DNA of 64,000 nucleotides from Streptacidiphilus jiangxiensis. GTDB taxonomy: Bacteria > Actinomycetota > Actinomycetes > Streptomycetales > Streptomycetaceae. The stretch covers positions 1-64,000 of the forward strand of contig NZ_FOAZ01000014.1 of assembly GCF_900109465.1 (NCBI RefSeq), read 5' to 3'. The notes under the pieces were generated by a model. The model searched no databases. It was not told where the DNA came from and worked only from the letters and a program-made list of their open reading frames with translations. This document shows positions 17,073 to 24,531 of the stretch, in pieces (position 1 is the first letter of the stretch; every line of letters begins with the position of its first letter). The translations under genes and the position numbers were made by a program.

Positions 17073-17618
17073 CTACTTGCCCTTGCCAAAGCGCTTGGCG
17101 AAGCGGGGGTCGGACTCCCACCACAGCCCGTTCGCGGCCGAGACCGACTCCAACTGCGCCGCCCAGCGGTCCTCCGCCGCCTCCGCGCTCGCCGGGCTCG
17201 GCCCGGCCGGACCCGTGCTCGCCCGCAGCCGCCAGTAGATGCCCGGAACTCCCCAGTCGACTCCCACCAGCAGCGCGAAGAGCAGTGCGCCGGCAGGCAT
17301 GCTGACGCTGATCGCCAGTATCCCCACCACGTAGCCCGCGAGCGCGTACCCCAACGACACCAACGGGAGCGATCGCGCACCGAGGCGCACGAGTCCACCT
17401 TCGGCGACTTCGACCGTCACCGCGTTGGAGCGGGCCAGCGCCCGCCCGACGCGTACGGTGTGCTGCCCGACCGGTAGCGGCATCCGGAGGTGGCCGACCC
17501 GACGGTCGACCTCCGCCACCTGAAGCCCGTCGATCACCACCCACAGCTTGGCCCGCCCCGACGACCTGGGCCACCATCCTCCGCGCGGCAGCCACCGCAC
17601 CAGGACCTCACCCGTCAT
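17073..17618 (-). CDS. Hypothetical membrane protein
   Basis: 181 aa, convergent with lutC. A soluble N-terminal part (KLWVVIDGLQVAEVDRRVGHLRMPLPVGQHTVRV) looks like a small beta-sandwich. One or two hydrophobic segments follow (SLGYALAGYVVGILAISVSMPAGALLFALLVGV), then a charged tail. ATG 17618 has gggggag 3 nt upstream; longer in-frame starts lack a site. I do not recognise the family. Confidence 0.65.
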   Translation of the reverse strand: MTGEVLVRWLPRGGWWPRSSGRAKLWVVIDGLQVAEVDRRVGHLRMPLPVGQHTVRVGRALARSNAVTVEVAEGGLVRLGARSLPLVSLGYALAGYVVGILAISVSMPAGALLFALLVGVDWGVPGIYWRLRASTGPAGPSPASAEAAEDRWAAQLESVSAANGLWWESDPRFAKRFGKGK

Positions 17619-17856
17619 CGCTCCCCCACAGCCTCTGTCCCGCTCGATGCCGCGTGATCGTATCCATGCGTGTGGGGCGACACCAGGCGGGGGAAGCTCA
17701 GGCGTCCTTGACGCGGGCGTGGAGGCTCCTGTCGTCGCGGACGGCCGGTGGCCACTCCCGCGCCGCGCGCTCCCGACAGGACCCAGTGGCCCGGTCGAAC
17801 CACACCCGGACCAGGCCTCTGCACAGTGGCCCTTCCCTCGGTAAGTGAACATTGAA
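17619..17856. other. Intergenic stretch
   Basis: 238 bp between a divergent membrane-protein gene and the leader ORF of the acyl-CoA dehydrogenase gene. No ORF with a ribosome site, RNA gene or long repeat was noticed. Confidence 0.5.
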
Positions 17857-17862
17857 TAGGCT
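17857..17862 (+). promoter_or_regulatory. -10 element of a probable leaderless promoter
   Basis: TAGGCT, followed after exactly 6 nt by the ATG at 17869. The same hexamer and spacing precede the IclR gene at 2024. No clear -35 box is visible. Confidence 0.5.
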
Positions 17863-17868
17863 GACCTC

Positions 17869-17970
17869 ATGGACGCACGAGCCGGGCTGCAACGTACCCG
17901 CGCCGGCTATGTGCACGATGACTCGACGAGGCGAGCCCTCCCACCCACCGAAAGGCGAGAGTCAGCATGA
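17869..17970 (+). CDS. Putative 33-aa leaderless leader peptide coupled to the acyl-CoA dehydrogenase
   Basis: ATG at 17869, TGA at 17968-17970; the stop overlaps the next gene's ATG at 17967 (ATGA). The peptide begins MDARAGLQRTRAGYVHDD and ends ERRESA; it is basic with no membrane segment. It is preceded by TAGGCT with a 6-nt gap and no Shine-Dalgarno, as for a leaderless mRNA. The dehydrogenase has only a weak, distant aaagg, so coupling could drive its translation. No homologue recognised; it may be purely regulatory or an accident. Confidence 0.45.
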   Translation: MDARAGLQRTRAGYVHDDSTRRALPPTERRESA

Positions 17971-19115
17971 AGCGGATCCTCTTCGACGACGAGCACGACG
18001 CGTACCGCGAGAGTGTCCGGGCGTTCGTCGAGCGCGAGGTCGTGCCCCACTACGCGGACTGGGACGAGGACGGCATCGTCCCGCGCAGCCTGTTCAAGGG
18101 CCTCGGCGAGCTCGGCGCGCTGGGGATCGCGATCCCGGAGGAGTTCGGCGGCGCCGGGATCGCGGACTTCCGCTACAACGTGATCCTCCAGGAGGAGGCC
18201 GCGCGCGTCGGGGTCTCCCCCGCGATCCTCGGCCCGGCGCTGCACGCCGACGTCTGCCTGCCGTACTTCCTCGACCTCACCAACGAGGAGCAGAAGGCAC
18301 GTTGGCTGCCCGGCATCGCCTCCGGCGAGCTGATCACGGCGGTCGCCATGACCGAGCCCGGCACCGGCTCGGACCTGTCCGGCATCCGCACCAAGGCGGT
18401 CCGCGACGGCGACCACTACGTGATCGACGGCGCCAAGACCTTCATCACCAACGGCATCAACGCCGACTTGGTCGTCGTCGCCGTCCGCACGGGCGAGCAC
18501 CCGCACAAGGGCCTCAGTCTGATCGTGGTCGAGCGCGACACCCCCGGCTTCGAGCGCGGCCGCAAGCTGGAGAAGGTCGGCCTGCACGCCCAGGACACCG
18601 CCGAGCTGGTCTTCACCGGCGCCCGCGTACCGGTGGCCAACCTGCTGGGCGAGGAGGGTGAGGGCTTCTTCGGCCTGACCCGCAACCTCCCGCAGGAGCG
18701 GATCTCCGTCGCGGTCTCCGGGCTCGCCCAGGCCGCCGCCGCGTTCGACTGGACGGTCACCTACGTCCGCGAGCGCAAGGCCTTCGGCAAGCCGATCGGC
18801 GCCCAGCAGGTCATCAAGCACCGCATGGCCGAGCTCGCGACCGAGATCGAGGTCGCCCAGCACTACCTGGACCGGTGCGTCCTCGCGCTCAACGAGGGCG
18901 AGCTCACCGTCGTCGACGCCGCCAAGGCCAAGTGGTGGTGCACCGAGCTGCAGGGGCGCGTCGTCGACGCCTGCGTCCAACTGCACGGCGGCTACGGCTA
19001 CATGCTGGAGTACCCGATCGCGCGCGCCTGGCAGGACAGCCGGGTGACCCGCATCTACGCCGGCACGACCGAGATCATGAAGGAGATCGTCGGACGCTCC
19101 CTCGACCTCGGCTGA
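17967..19115 (+). CDS. Acyl-CoA dehydrogenase (long-chain/FadE type)
   Basis: 382 aa, standard ACAD length. FAD-dependent alpha,beta-dehydrogenation of acyl-CoA in beta-oxidation. Family segments: AMTEPGTGSDLSGIRTKA, IDGAKTFITNG, RKAFGKPIGAQQ and a C-terminus LHGGYGYMLEYPIARAWQDSR with YAGTTEIMKEIVGR. In this subfamily the base is a Glu in a F-E-W-T-like motif just before YVRERKAFG. Here that segment reads AFDWTVTYV, with Asp in the Glu position, and the alternative YEGT glutamate is Ala. The substrate range is unknown. The TetR-like gene 50 nt downstream is probably co-transcribed. Confidence 0.92.
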   Translation: MKRILFDDEHDAYRESVRAFVEREVVPHYADWDEDGIVPRSLFKGLGELGALGIAIPEEFGGAGIADFRYNVILQEEAARVGVSPAILGPALHADVCLPYFLDLTNEEQKARWLPGIASGELITAVAMTEPGTGSDLSGIRTKAVRDGDHYVIDGAKTFITNGINADLVVVAVRTGEHPHKGLSLIVVERDTPGFERGRKLEKVGLHAQDTAELVFTGARVPVANLLGEEGEGFFGLTRNLPQERISVAVSGLAQAAAAFDWTVTYVRERKAFGKPIGAQQVIKHRMAELATEIEVAQHYLDRCVLALNEGELTVVDAAKAKWWCTELQGRVVDACVQLHGGYGYMLEYPIARAWQDSRVTRIYAGTTEIMKEIVGRSLDLG

Positions 19116-19165
19116 GCAGGGATCGGGGCGGCGCGGAGCGAAGCAGGAGGAGGCAGGAGGAGGCG

Positions 19166-20359
19166 GTGGACACAGGTACGACGGCGACGCCCGCGCGCGG
19201 CACGCGTCCGCGCAACCGGCGGGAGCTGATCCTCGCGGCGGCCCGGGAGCTGTTCTACCGCCGCGGCTACGCCAACGTCGCGATGAGCGACATCGCCGAG
19301 GCCGTGGCCATCGGCCCCTCCGCGCTGTACCGGCACTTCCGGGGCAAACAGGAGCTGCTCCACGCGGTCGTCGACGAGGCCGTCGACTCCTGCCTCGGCG
19401 GACTGTTCCACGCCCCGGCCGGGGACTTGGACGCCCTCGTCGGCTCCTTCGCCGCGTCCTCGCTGGGACGGCGCGAGCTCGGCGTGCTGTGGCAGCGCGA
19501 GGCGCGGCACCTGCCCGCCGAGCAGCACGCCGAGCTGGCGGGCAGGGTCCACGCCGCCCGCACGGTCCTGGTGGAGCAGCTCACCGCCCACCGGCCCGAG
19601 CTGGACCCGGCCCGAGCGGAGCTGCTCGCCTGGAGCGTCCTCGGCATCGCGGTCAGCATCGGCTACCAGCACGTGGAACTCCCGGGGCCGCAGTACCGGG
19701 CACTGCTCGCGACACTGATGCGGCGGATCGGGACGGCGGACCTGCCCGCCGTGGGCGACCGGCCGGTGGAGGGTCCGGCGGACGCACCCGCGCTGACGCA
19801 CCGCTCGCGGCGGGAGAGCCTGCTGTCCGCGGCGACCGGGCTCTTCGCCCAGCGGGGCTACGCGGTGGTCAGCCTGGAGGAGACCGGCGCGGCGGTCGGC
19901 ATCGCGGGGCCGAGCATCTACCACCACTTCGCCAGCAAGACCGAGATACTCGCGACCGCGCTCAACCGTAGCGCGGAGCGCCTCTACCTGGACGTGTCGG
20001 AGGTGCTCACCGCCTCCCCCGACGCGGCCGGCGCGCTGAGCCTGCTGGTGCGCCGCTATGCCGAGTTCGCGCTCGCGCACCGGCACCTGGTCGCGCTGAT
20101 CGTCACCGAGACCGAGCACCTCCCCGAGGAGGAGCAGGCGCGGATACGCCAGGTCCAGCGCGACTACATCGAGGAGTGGCTGCACCTGCTGCGCACCGTC
20201 CACCCGACGATGCCCGCCGAGGAGGCACGCGTGCGGGTGCAGGCGGTGCTCACCGTCGTCAACGACGTCGCGCGCACGCCCCGCCTGCGCGGCAGGCCGG
20301 GCCTCGGCGCCGGCCTCCACCGCCTGGGCTGCGACCTCCTGGACGTGGAGACCTGCTGA
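19166..20359 (+). CDS. Tandem TetR-TetR fusion regulator
   Basis: 397 aa, twice the usual TetR length. The first DNA-binding domain (about residues 10-65) has RRELILAAARELFYRRGYANVAMSDIAEAVAIGPSALYRHFRGKQELL. A second complete one (about 215-265) has SRRESLLSAATGLFAQRGYAVVSLEETGAAVGIAGPSIYHHFASKTEIL. Each is followed by a helical ligand-binding half. The GTG at 19166 has repeated aggagg upstream. It follows the acyl-CoA dehydrogenase by 50 nt, so it probably regulates fatty-acid or acyl-CoA catabolism. Double TetR proteins occur in actinobacteria near lipid genes and may bind DNA as pseudo-dimers. Confidence 0.88.
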   Translation: MDTGTTATPARGTRPRNRRELILAAARELFYRRGYANVAMSDIAEAVAIGPSALYRHFRGKQELLHAVVDEAVDSCLGGLFHAPAGDLDALVGSFAASSLGRRELGVLWQREARHLPAEQHAELAGRVHAARTVLVEQLTAHRPELDPARAELLAWSVLGIAVSIGYQHVELPGPQYRALLATLMRRIGTADLPAVGDRPVEGPADAPALTHRSRRESLLSAATGLFAQRGYAVVSLEETGAAVGIAGPSIYHHFASKTEILATALNRSAERLYLDVSEVLTASPDAAGALSLLVRRYAEFALAHRHLVALIVTETEHLPEEEQARIRQVQRDYIEEWLHLLRTVHPTMPAEEARVRVQAVLTVVNDVARTPRLRGRPGLGAGLHRLGCDLLDVETC

Positions 20360-20418
20360 GCGCACCCGGCAGGTCACCGCGTCACGCTGAGCGCACCCGG
20401 CAGGTCACCGCGTCACGG
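20357..20418. repeat. 31-bp tandem duplication at the end of the double-TetR gene
   Basis: Two adjacent copies of a 31-bp unit beginning tgagcgcacccggcaggtca, the first starting at the TetR stop codon. They are identical except for the last base. Short ggcgtcac repeats follow up to the helicase stop codon. Looks like a recent slippage or duplication event between two convergent genes. Confidence 0.85.
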
Positions 20419-20420
20419 CG

Positions 20421-22712
20421 TCACGGCGTCACCGACGGCGCGGCCAGGCGCTCCTGCTCCTCCGCGATGATCTGCCGGGCGAGGCCGGTGTCGGCGACGT
20501 CGAGGGCCTCCGGGCTGACCTCGGCCGCGTCGCTGCGGCGGGCGTAGGCGTCGAAGAGCCGCTCCTTGCGGCCGAGGAGCGTCAGCATGCGCTGGTCCAC
20601 GCTGTCCGGGGTGAGCAGGCGGTGGACGCGGACCCTGCGGGTCTGGCCCATGCGGTGGGCGCGGGCGACCGCCTGCTGCTCCAGCGCGGGCTTCAGCTGC
20701 GGCTCGCACAGGACGACCACGTTCGCCGCCTGCAGGTTCAGACCCACGCCTCCGGCCTGGATCTGGGACAGCAGCACCGCCGGACCGGCGTGGGCGGTGA
20801 AGTCGTCGACGGTCTCCTGGCGTGCGGCGGCGGCCGTACCGCCCGTGAGCGGCCCGAAGAGCCCGGGACCGGGAACGGGAGCAGGACCGGTGGCGGAGCG
20901 CGCGCAGACGCGGCTCTCGACAGCCTCCAGCACGTCGCGGTAGAAGGAGAAGATCAGCACCTTCTCCCCGGCCGCCCACGCCTCGCGCACGATCTCGTCG
21001 AGGCGGTCGAGCTTGGCCGACCGGTCCGCGGCCGCGTAGGCGGCCCGGCGCATGGCCTGGAAGTTGCCCGCGAGCACGGCGTCGCGGTAGGCGGCGGCGT
21101 CGGCGGCGCTGAACTCGGCCCACTCGTCGGTGTGGACGACCTCGGGGAGCTCGGTGAGCACGTCCTGCTGGTTGCGGCGCAGGTACGCGGGCGCGACCGC
21201 GCGCCGGAACGCGGCCGCGCCGGCCACCTGGTCGGTGTCGCGCAGGTGCGCCGCGAGCTCCGGCTGAAGGTAGGCCAGCAGGTTGCGGAACTCCCCGACG
21301 TGGTTCTCCATCACAGTGCCGGTCAGGAACAGGGCCCGCTCGCTGCGGTCGACCAGGGCCGCCACGTGCCGGGCCCGCCGGGCGGCCGGGTTCTTCACGT
21401 AGTGCGCCTCGTCCACCACCGTCATCGCCAGCGGCGGCAGCGGCAGCGGCAGCGGCAGCGGCAGCGCATCCTTGGGCCCCGCCGGGCCCGCCACATCGGC
21501 CGGGACCGCCGGATCCGGCAGGTCGGTCGGGTCCGGCGGGTCCGTGTCGAGGTGGCGCAGGCCCTCGAAGGTGGTGACCGCCACCCCGCCGCGCCGCTGC
21601 CACGTCTGCTGCGCGAGCTCGCGTTCCGGGCCGTGGAGGCGGAAGGCCGTCAGCGTGGAGCGGGCCTCGATCTCCCGCAACCAGTTGACCAGCACGCTCG
21701 CCGGACAGACCACCAGGAAGTGCCGCTCACCGGCCGCTGCCAGATGGGCCAGCGCGGCCACGGCCTGGATCGTCTTGCCCAGGCCCATTTCGTCCCCGAG
21801 CACCACCTTGCGCCGCGCCAGCGCGTAGCGGGCGCCGAAGGCCTGGTAGCCGCGCAGCGAGACGGTCAGGCCCGAAACGTCCAGGGGCTGGGCGCGGACC
21901 TGCTCGGCCAGCTCGTCGGGCAGGTGTCCCTCGGCCGACGCGGCGTCGACGGGGCCCGTCTCCGCGAGGCGGCCCAGGACGGTGTAGAACTCGACCGGCC
22001 GGCTGAGGAACTCCCACCAGGCCTGCTCCTCCGATCCTGGGAGGCGCAGCAGGTCGGTGAGCGCCTGGGCGAGGGCCTCCTCGGCGCCGCCGTCACGGGC
22101 GTCGGCGAGGGTCGCCTCCAGCGTGGTGAGCGCGTCACGCGCGGCGGTACGCCGCTGCCGTCCGGCGAACCACCAGGCGGTGCGCGACCGGGCGGGAGCC
22201 GCCGTGTCGAGCAGCGGCTCGAGCGCGGCGGCCAGCGTGGCAGCCCGCTCGCAGGCGGCGGGCAGCACGGGCCCCGCGTCGACGAACGGGTAGAGCCCGG
22301 TGACGAGTTCGGTCGCGGATCCGGTGCGGTGGTCGGGGTCGAGGCGCACGGCCGTGGCCTCACGCGCGGCGTCGGCCAGTGCGGCCGCCGCTGCCTTGGC
22401 CTGGGCTGCGGTCGCGCGCCCGATGCCCGGCACCCGCAGCAGGTCGTAGTCCTCGGCGCCGTGGACCGCAGCGACGGTCGCGAAGCCCGCCGCCTCCAGC
22501 ATGCCGACACGCAGACGGCCCTCGGTCACCTCGTTCAGGCGGCCGACCGGGATGGCCGCGAGCGCCTCCGCCACCTGCTGCTCCCGCAGCCTCCCGGCGC
22601 TCCCCCGCACCCGCTCGACCGCGCCGCGCTCCTCGCCGAGTACCTGCCGCGCCGCGTCCAGCAACCGCTGCCCGCGCGCGAACACGACTCTGCGCTCACC
22701 GCCCTGCCCCAC
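20421..22712 (-). CDS. SNF2-family DEAD/DEAH-box helicase with helix-hairpin-helix motif
   Basis: 763 aa from GTG 22712, which has ggagg 5 nt upstream; the open frame continues further but without gene-like sequence. A helix-hairpin-helix (LLRVPGIGRATAAQAKAA, about 91-108) precedes the helicase core: Walker A GDEMGLGKTIQA near 306-317, DEAH (VVDEAHYVKNP), LFLTGT, and motif VI ARAHRMGQTRRVRVHRL. SNF2 proteins translocate on dsDNA and remodel protein-DNA complexes. A proline-rich insertion between motifs Ia and II contains a repeated Pro-Leu stretch encoded by five ggcagc hexamers. Convergent to the double-TetR gene. Confidence 0.9.
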   Translation of the reverse strand: MGQGGERRVVFARGQRLLDAARQVLGEERGAVERVRGSAGRLREQQVAEALAAIPVGRLNEVTEGRLRVGMLEAAGFATVAAVHGAEDYDLLRVPGIGRATAAQAKAAAAALADAAREATAVRLDPDHRTGSATELVTGLYPFVDAGPVLPAACERAATLAAALEPLLDTAAPARSRTAWWFAGRQRRTAARDALTTLEATLADARDGGAEEALAQALTDLLRLPGSEEQAWWEFLSRPVEFYTVLGRLAETGPVDAASAEGHLPDELAEQVRAQPLDVSGLTVSLRGYQAFGARYALARRKVVLGDEMGLGKTIQAVAALAHLAAAGERHFLVVCPASVLVNWLREIEARSTLTAFRLHGPERELAQQTWQRRGGVAVTTFEGLRHLDTDPPDPTDLPDPAVPADVAGPAGPKDALPLPLPLPLPPLAMTVVDEAHYVKNPAARRARHVAALVDRSERALFLTGTVMENHVGEFRNLLAYLQPELAAHLRDTDQVAGAAAFRRAVAPAYLRRNQQDVLTELPEVVHTDEWAEFSAADAAAYRDAVLAGNFQAMRRAAYAAADRSAKLDRLDEIVREAWAAGEKVLIFSFYRDVLEAVESRVCARSATGPAPVPGPGLFGPLTGGTAAAARQETVDDFTAHAGPAVLLSQIQAGGVGLNLQAANVVVLCEPQLKPALEQQAVARAHRMGQTRRVRVHRLLTPDSVDQRMLTLLGRKERLFDAYARRSDAAEVSPEALDVADTGLARQIIAEEQERLAAPSVTP
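21436..21465. repeat. (GGCAGC)5 hexanucleotide microsatellite inside the helicase gene
   Basis: Five perfect tandem ggcagc units. On the coding (reverse) strand they encode alternating Leu-Pro in a linker just before the DEAH motif. Copy-number change would lengthen the linker by two residues per unit without shifting frame. Confidence 0.95.
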
Positions 22713-22864
22713 CTCGGCCTCCCTCACCGGCCGCACCGCCAGGAGAAGCCTGGGCCGGACCGGGGCCCCATCCTGCCAGGGCAAGGAAGGAGAGCGGGAC
22801 GTGTGCGCGGACGTGAGCCCGCCCCGACCGGCGGGGCGGGCTCGCGTCGTCGTCCCTGCCTCGC

Positions 22865-24328
22865 CTATCCGAGGGTCCACTGCTGGTTGCTGCCGCCGTT
22901 GCAGGTCCACAGCTCGACCAGGGCCCCGTCGGCCGTGGAGGCGCCGGTGACGTCCAGGCACAGGCCGGACTGGACGCCGGTGACCGTGCCGTCGGCGTTC
23001 AGGTTCCACTGCTGGTTGGTCTGCCCGTTGCAGGTCCAGGTGATCACCTTGGTGCCCGCCTTGGTGCCCTGACCGCTGGCGTCCAGGCACAGCGTGGTGC
23101 CCGAGTCGGTGACGGTCAGTTGGCCGGCGGCGGTGTGCGTGAGGCTCTGGTTGGCCTGCCCGTTGCAGGTGAGGATCTGCGTCTGCACCCCGGGGGTGGT
23201 CGAGCCGTTCGGCACGTCCAGGCACTTGCCCGCGCCCACGGCGTGCAGGGCGCCGGTGCTGCTCCCGGCCGTGGTCGTGGCGTATCCGGCGGCGGTGACG
23301 TTCGCCTGGACGGAGTTCTCGGTGGCGTCGGCAGGGTAGCCGGAGGTCATCACGCCCTCGTAGAAGGTCCCGGCGGAGCTGTCGCTGTTGTCCCCACCGA
23401 TGCCGAGGATGATGGCGCCCTCCTTGTGCATCGGGTTGTAGCCGGAGACGTTCGGCCGGGCGCCGCTGTAGGAGGTGGACAGGGCGCCCGACTGCGCGTT
23501 GCCGGAGCGGATCGCCCACTGGCCCGGCTCGCCCTTGACGACCGCGGTCAGGAAGCGGTCGTTCACGGTCGGGTCGTTGGCGTTGTAGCCGGCGTTGACG
23601 CCGGAGAACAGGCCGTTCTCCTGGTCCGCCATCACCCACGGTCCACTGCCGGTGCCGTAGCCCCAGACCTTGATGTTGCCGAAGTAGATGGCTTCCATGT
23701 GGCCGTTGCCGGTGTCGGTGTTGCTGGTCTCGGCGTTGCCGTAGTCGAAGCAGCAGCCGCCGTTGAAGTGGCTCCCGTCGAGGACCGCGTACATGCCCTC
23801 GGGCTGGTCGCCGGTGGCGATCCCGGAGGTGTTGTCGTCTCGGTAGCCGGTGCCGGGGGCGACGTAGACGCCGTAGGCCTCGTGGCCGCCGACGGTGACG
23901 GGCGCGGCGGTGGCGTTGGCGAGATTGTCCGGACCGCCCGCCGCGCCGCCCGCCGGGGCGTCGGTGAGGTTGTTGCCGTGGCCGGACTGGTCGTAGATCA
24001 CGGTGATGACGCAGGTCGTGCCGGAGCAGAACGCGTCCTGTGCGGCGGCGTTCGCGTAGCCCCCGGCACTGAGCACGCCGATGTTGTCGGTGGCTCCGTC
24101 GGAGGCGCGTCGCACCTGGTAGAGCGATCCGTCGTAGGCGCCGTACAGGGCGCGGGTGGTGCTGTGCGCGGCCACGCACGGCGTGCCGCCCGCGGCGTAG
24201 AGGTCGCACGGGCCCTGGGTGGCGGCCTGCGCGTTGCCGGCCTGGGCGGCGGCCCCGACCGCAGCGCCGGCCAGGACCGCGAGGACCGCGCCGATGCGGA
24301 CGAGCCTCGTTCGGATGGTGCCTGCCAT
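22865..24328 (-). CDS. Secreted GH54-type alpha-L-arabinofuranosidase with ricin B lectin (CBM13) domain
   Basis: 487 aa. Signal peptide with cleavage near residue 35 (GNAQA/ATQ). The catalytic region begins GPCDLYAAGGTPCVAAHSTT and YGAYDGSLYQVRR, typical of GH54 arabinofuranosidase B, and continues to about residue 340. The last ~125 residues hold a ricin B-type lectin domain with three repeats ending in QxW-like motifs (NQSLTH, NQQWNL, NQQWTL). Fungal GH54 enzymes usually carry an AbfB (CBM42) domain, so this is a different architecture. ATG 24328 has gggag upstream. A LacI-type operator lies 38 nt before the start, suggesting sugar-inducible expression. Confidence 0.88.
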   Translation of the reverse strand: MAGTIRTRLVRIGAVLAVLAGAAVGAAAQAGNAQAATQGPCDLYAAGGTPCVAAHSTTRALYGAYDGSLYQVRRASDGATDNIGVLSAGGYANAAAQDAFCSGTTCVITVIYDQSGHGNNLTDAPAGGAAGGPDNLANATAAPVTVGGHEAYGVYVAPGTGYRDDNTSGIATGDQPEGMYAVLDGSHFNGGCCFDYGNAETSNTDTGNGHMEAIYFGNIKVWGYGTGSGPWVMADQENGLFSGVNAGYNANDPTVNDRFLTAVVKGEPGQWAIRSGNAQSGALSTSYSGARPNVSGYNPMHKEGAIILGIGGDNSDSSAGTFYEGVMTSGYPADATENSVQANVTAAGYATTTAGSSTGALHAVGAGKCLDVPNGSTTPGVQTQILTCNGQANQSLTHTAAGQLTVTDSGTTLCLDASGQGTKAGTKVITWTCNGQTNQQWNLNADGTVTGVQSGLCLDVTGASTADGALVELWTCNGGSNQQWTLG

Positions 24329-24365
24329 GCCTTCTCCCAAGCTCTCGTCGAGTGCGGCTCATGGG

Positions 24366-24383
24366 ATTGTTAGCGCTAACAAT
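24366..24383. promoter_or_regulatory. LacI-family operator (18-bp perfect palindrome)
   Basis: ATTGTTAGCGCTAACAAT is perfectly palindromic over 18 bp with the TTAGCGCTAA core and central CG typical of LacI/GalR sites. It is positioned to repress the arabinofuranosidase gene. No LacI regulator lies in the window, so the protein must be encoded elsewhere. Confidence 0.88.
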
Positions 24384-24531
24384 TTGCTCCGACACAGCGG
24401 CCGTTCTGCATCGGGGGTTCGAATCGGTGACGATGCCTGACAGTTGATGCACAGTCAAGAGTGTGCGCAGCAATCCGAGACGCCGCTCAGCACGACCACG
24501 GGGCCGGTACCGGCTCGGCGGGACTGCGGGT

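Noticed and set aside
20622-23072. 816-codon forward ORF antisense to the helicase
   Set aside because: Composition of a shadow frame; the reverse-strand SNF2 motifs are decisive.
22713-24473. Extension of the helicase frame upstream of 22712 to 24473
   Set aside because: Antisense-like Arg/His-rich sequence overlapping the GH54 gene on the same strand in another frame; a good GTG with ribosome site exists at 22712.
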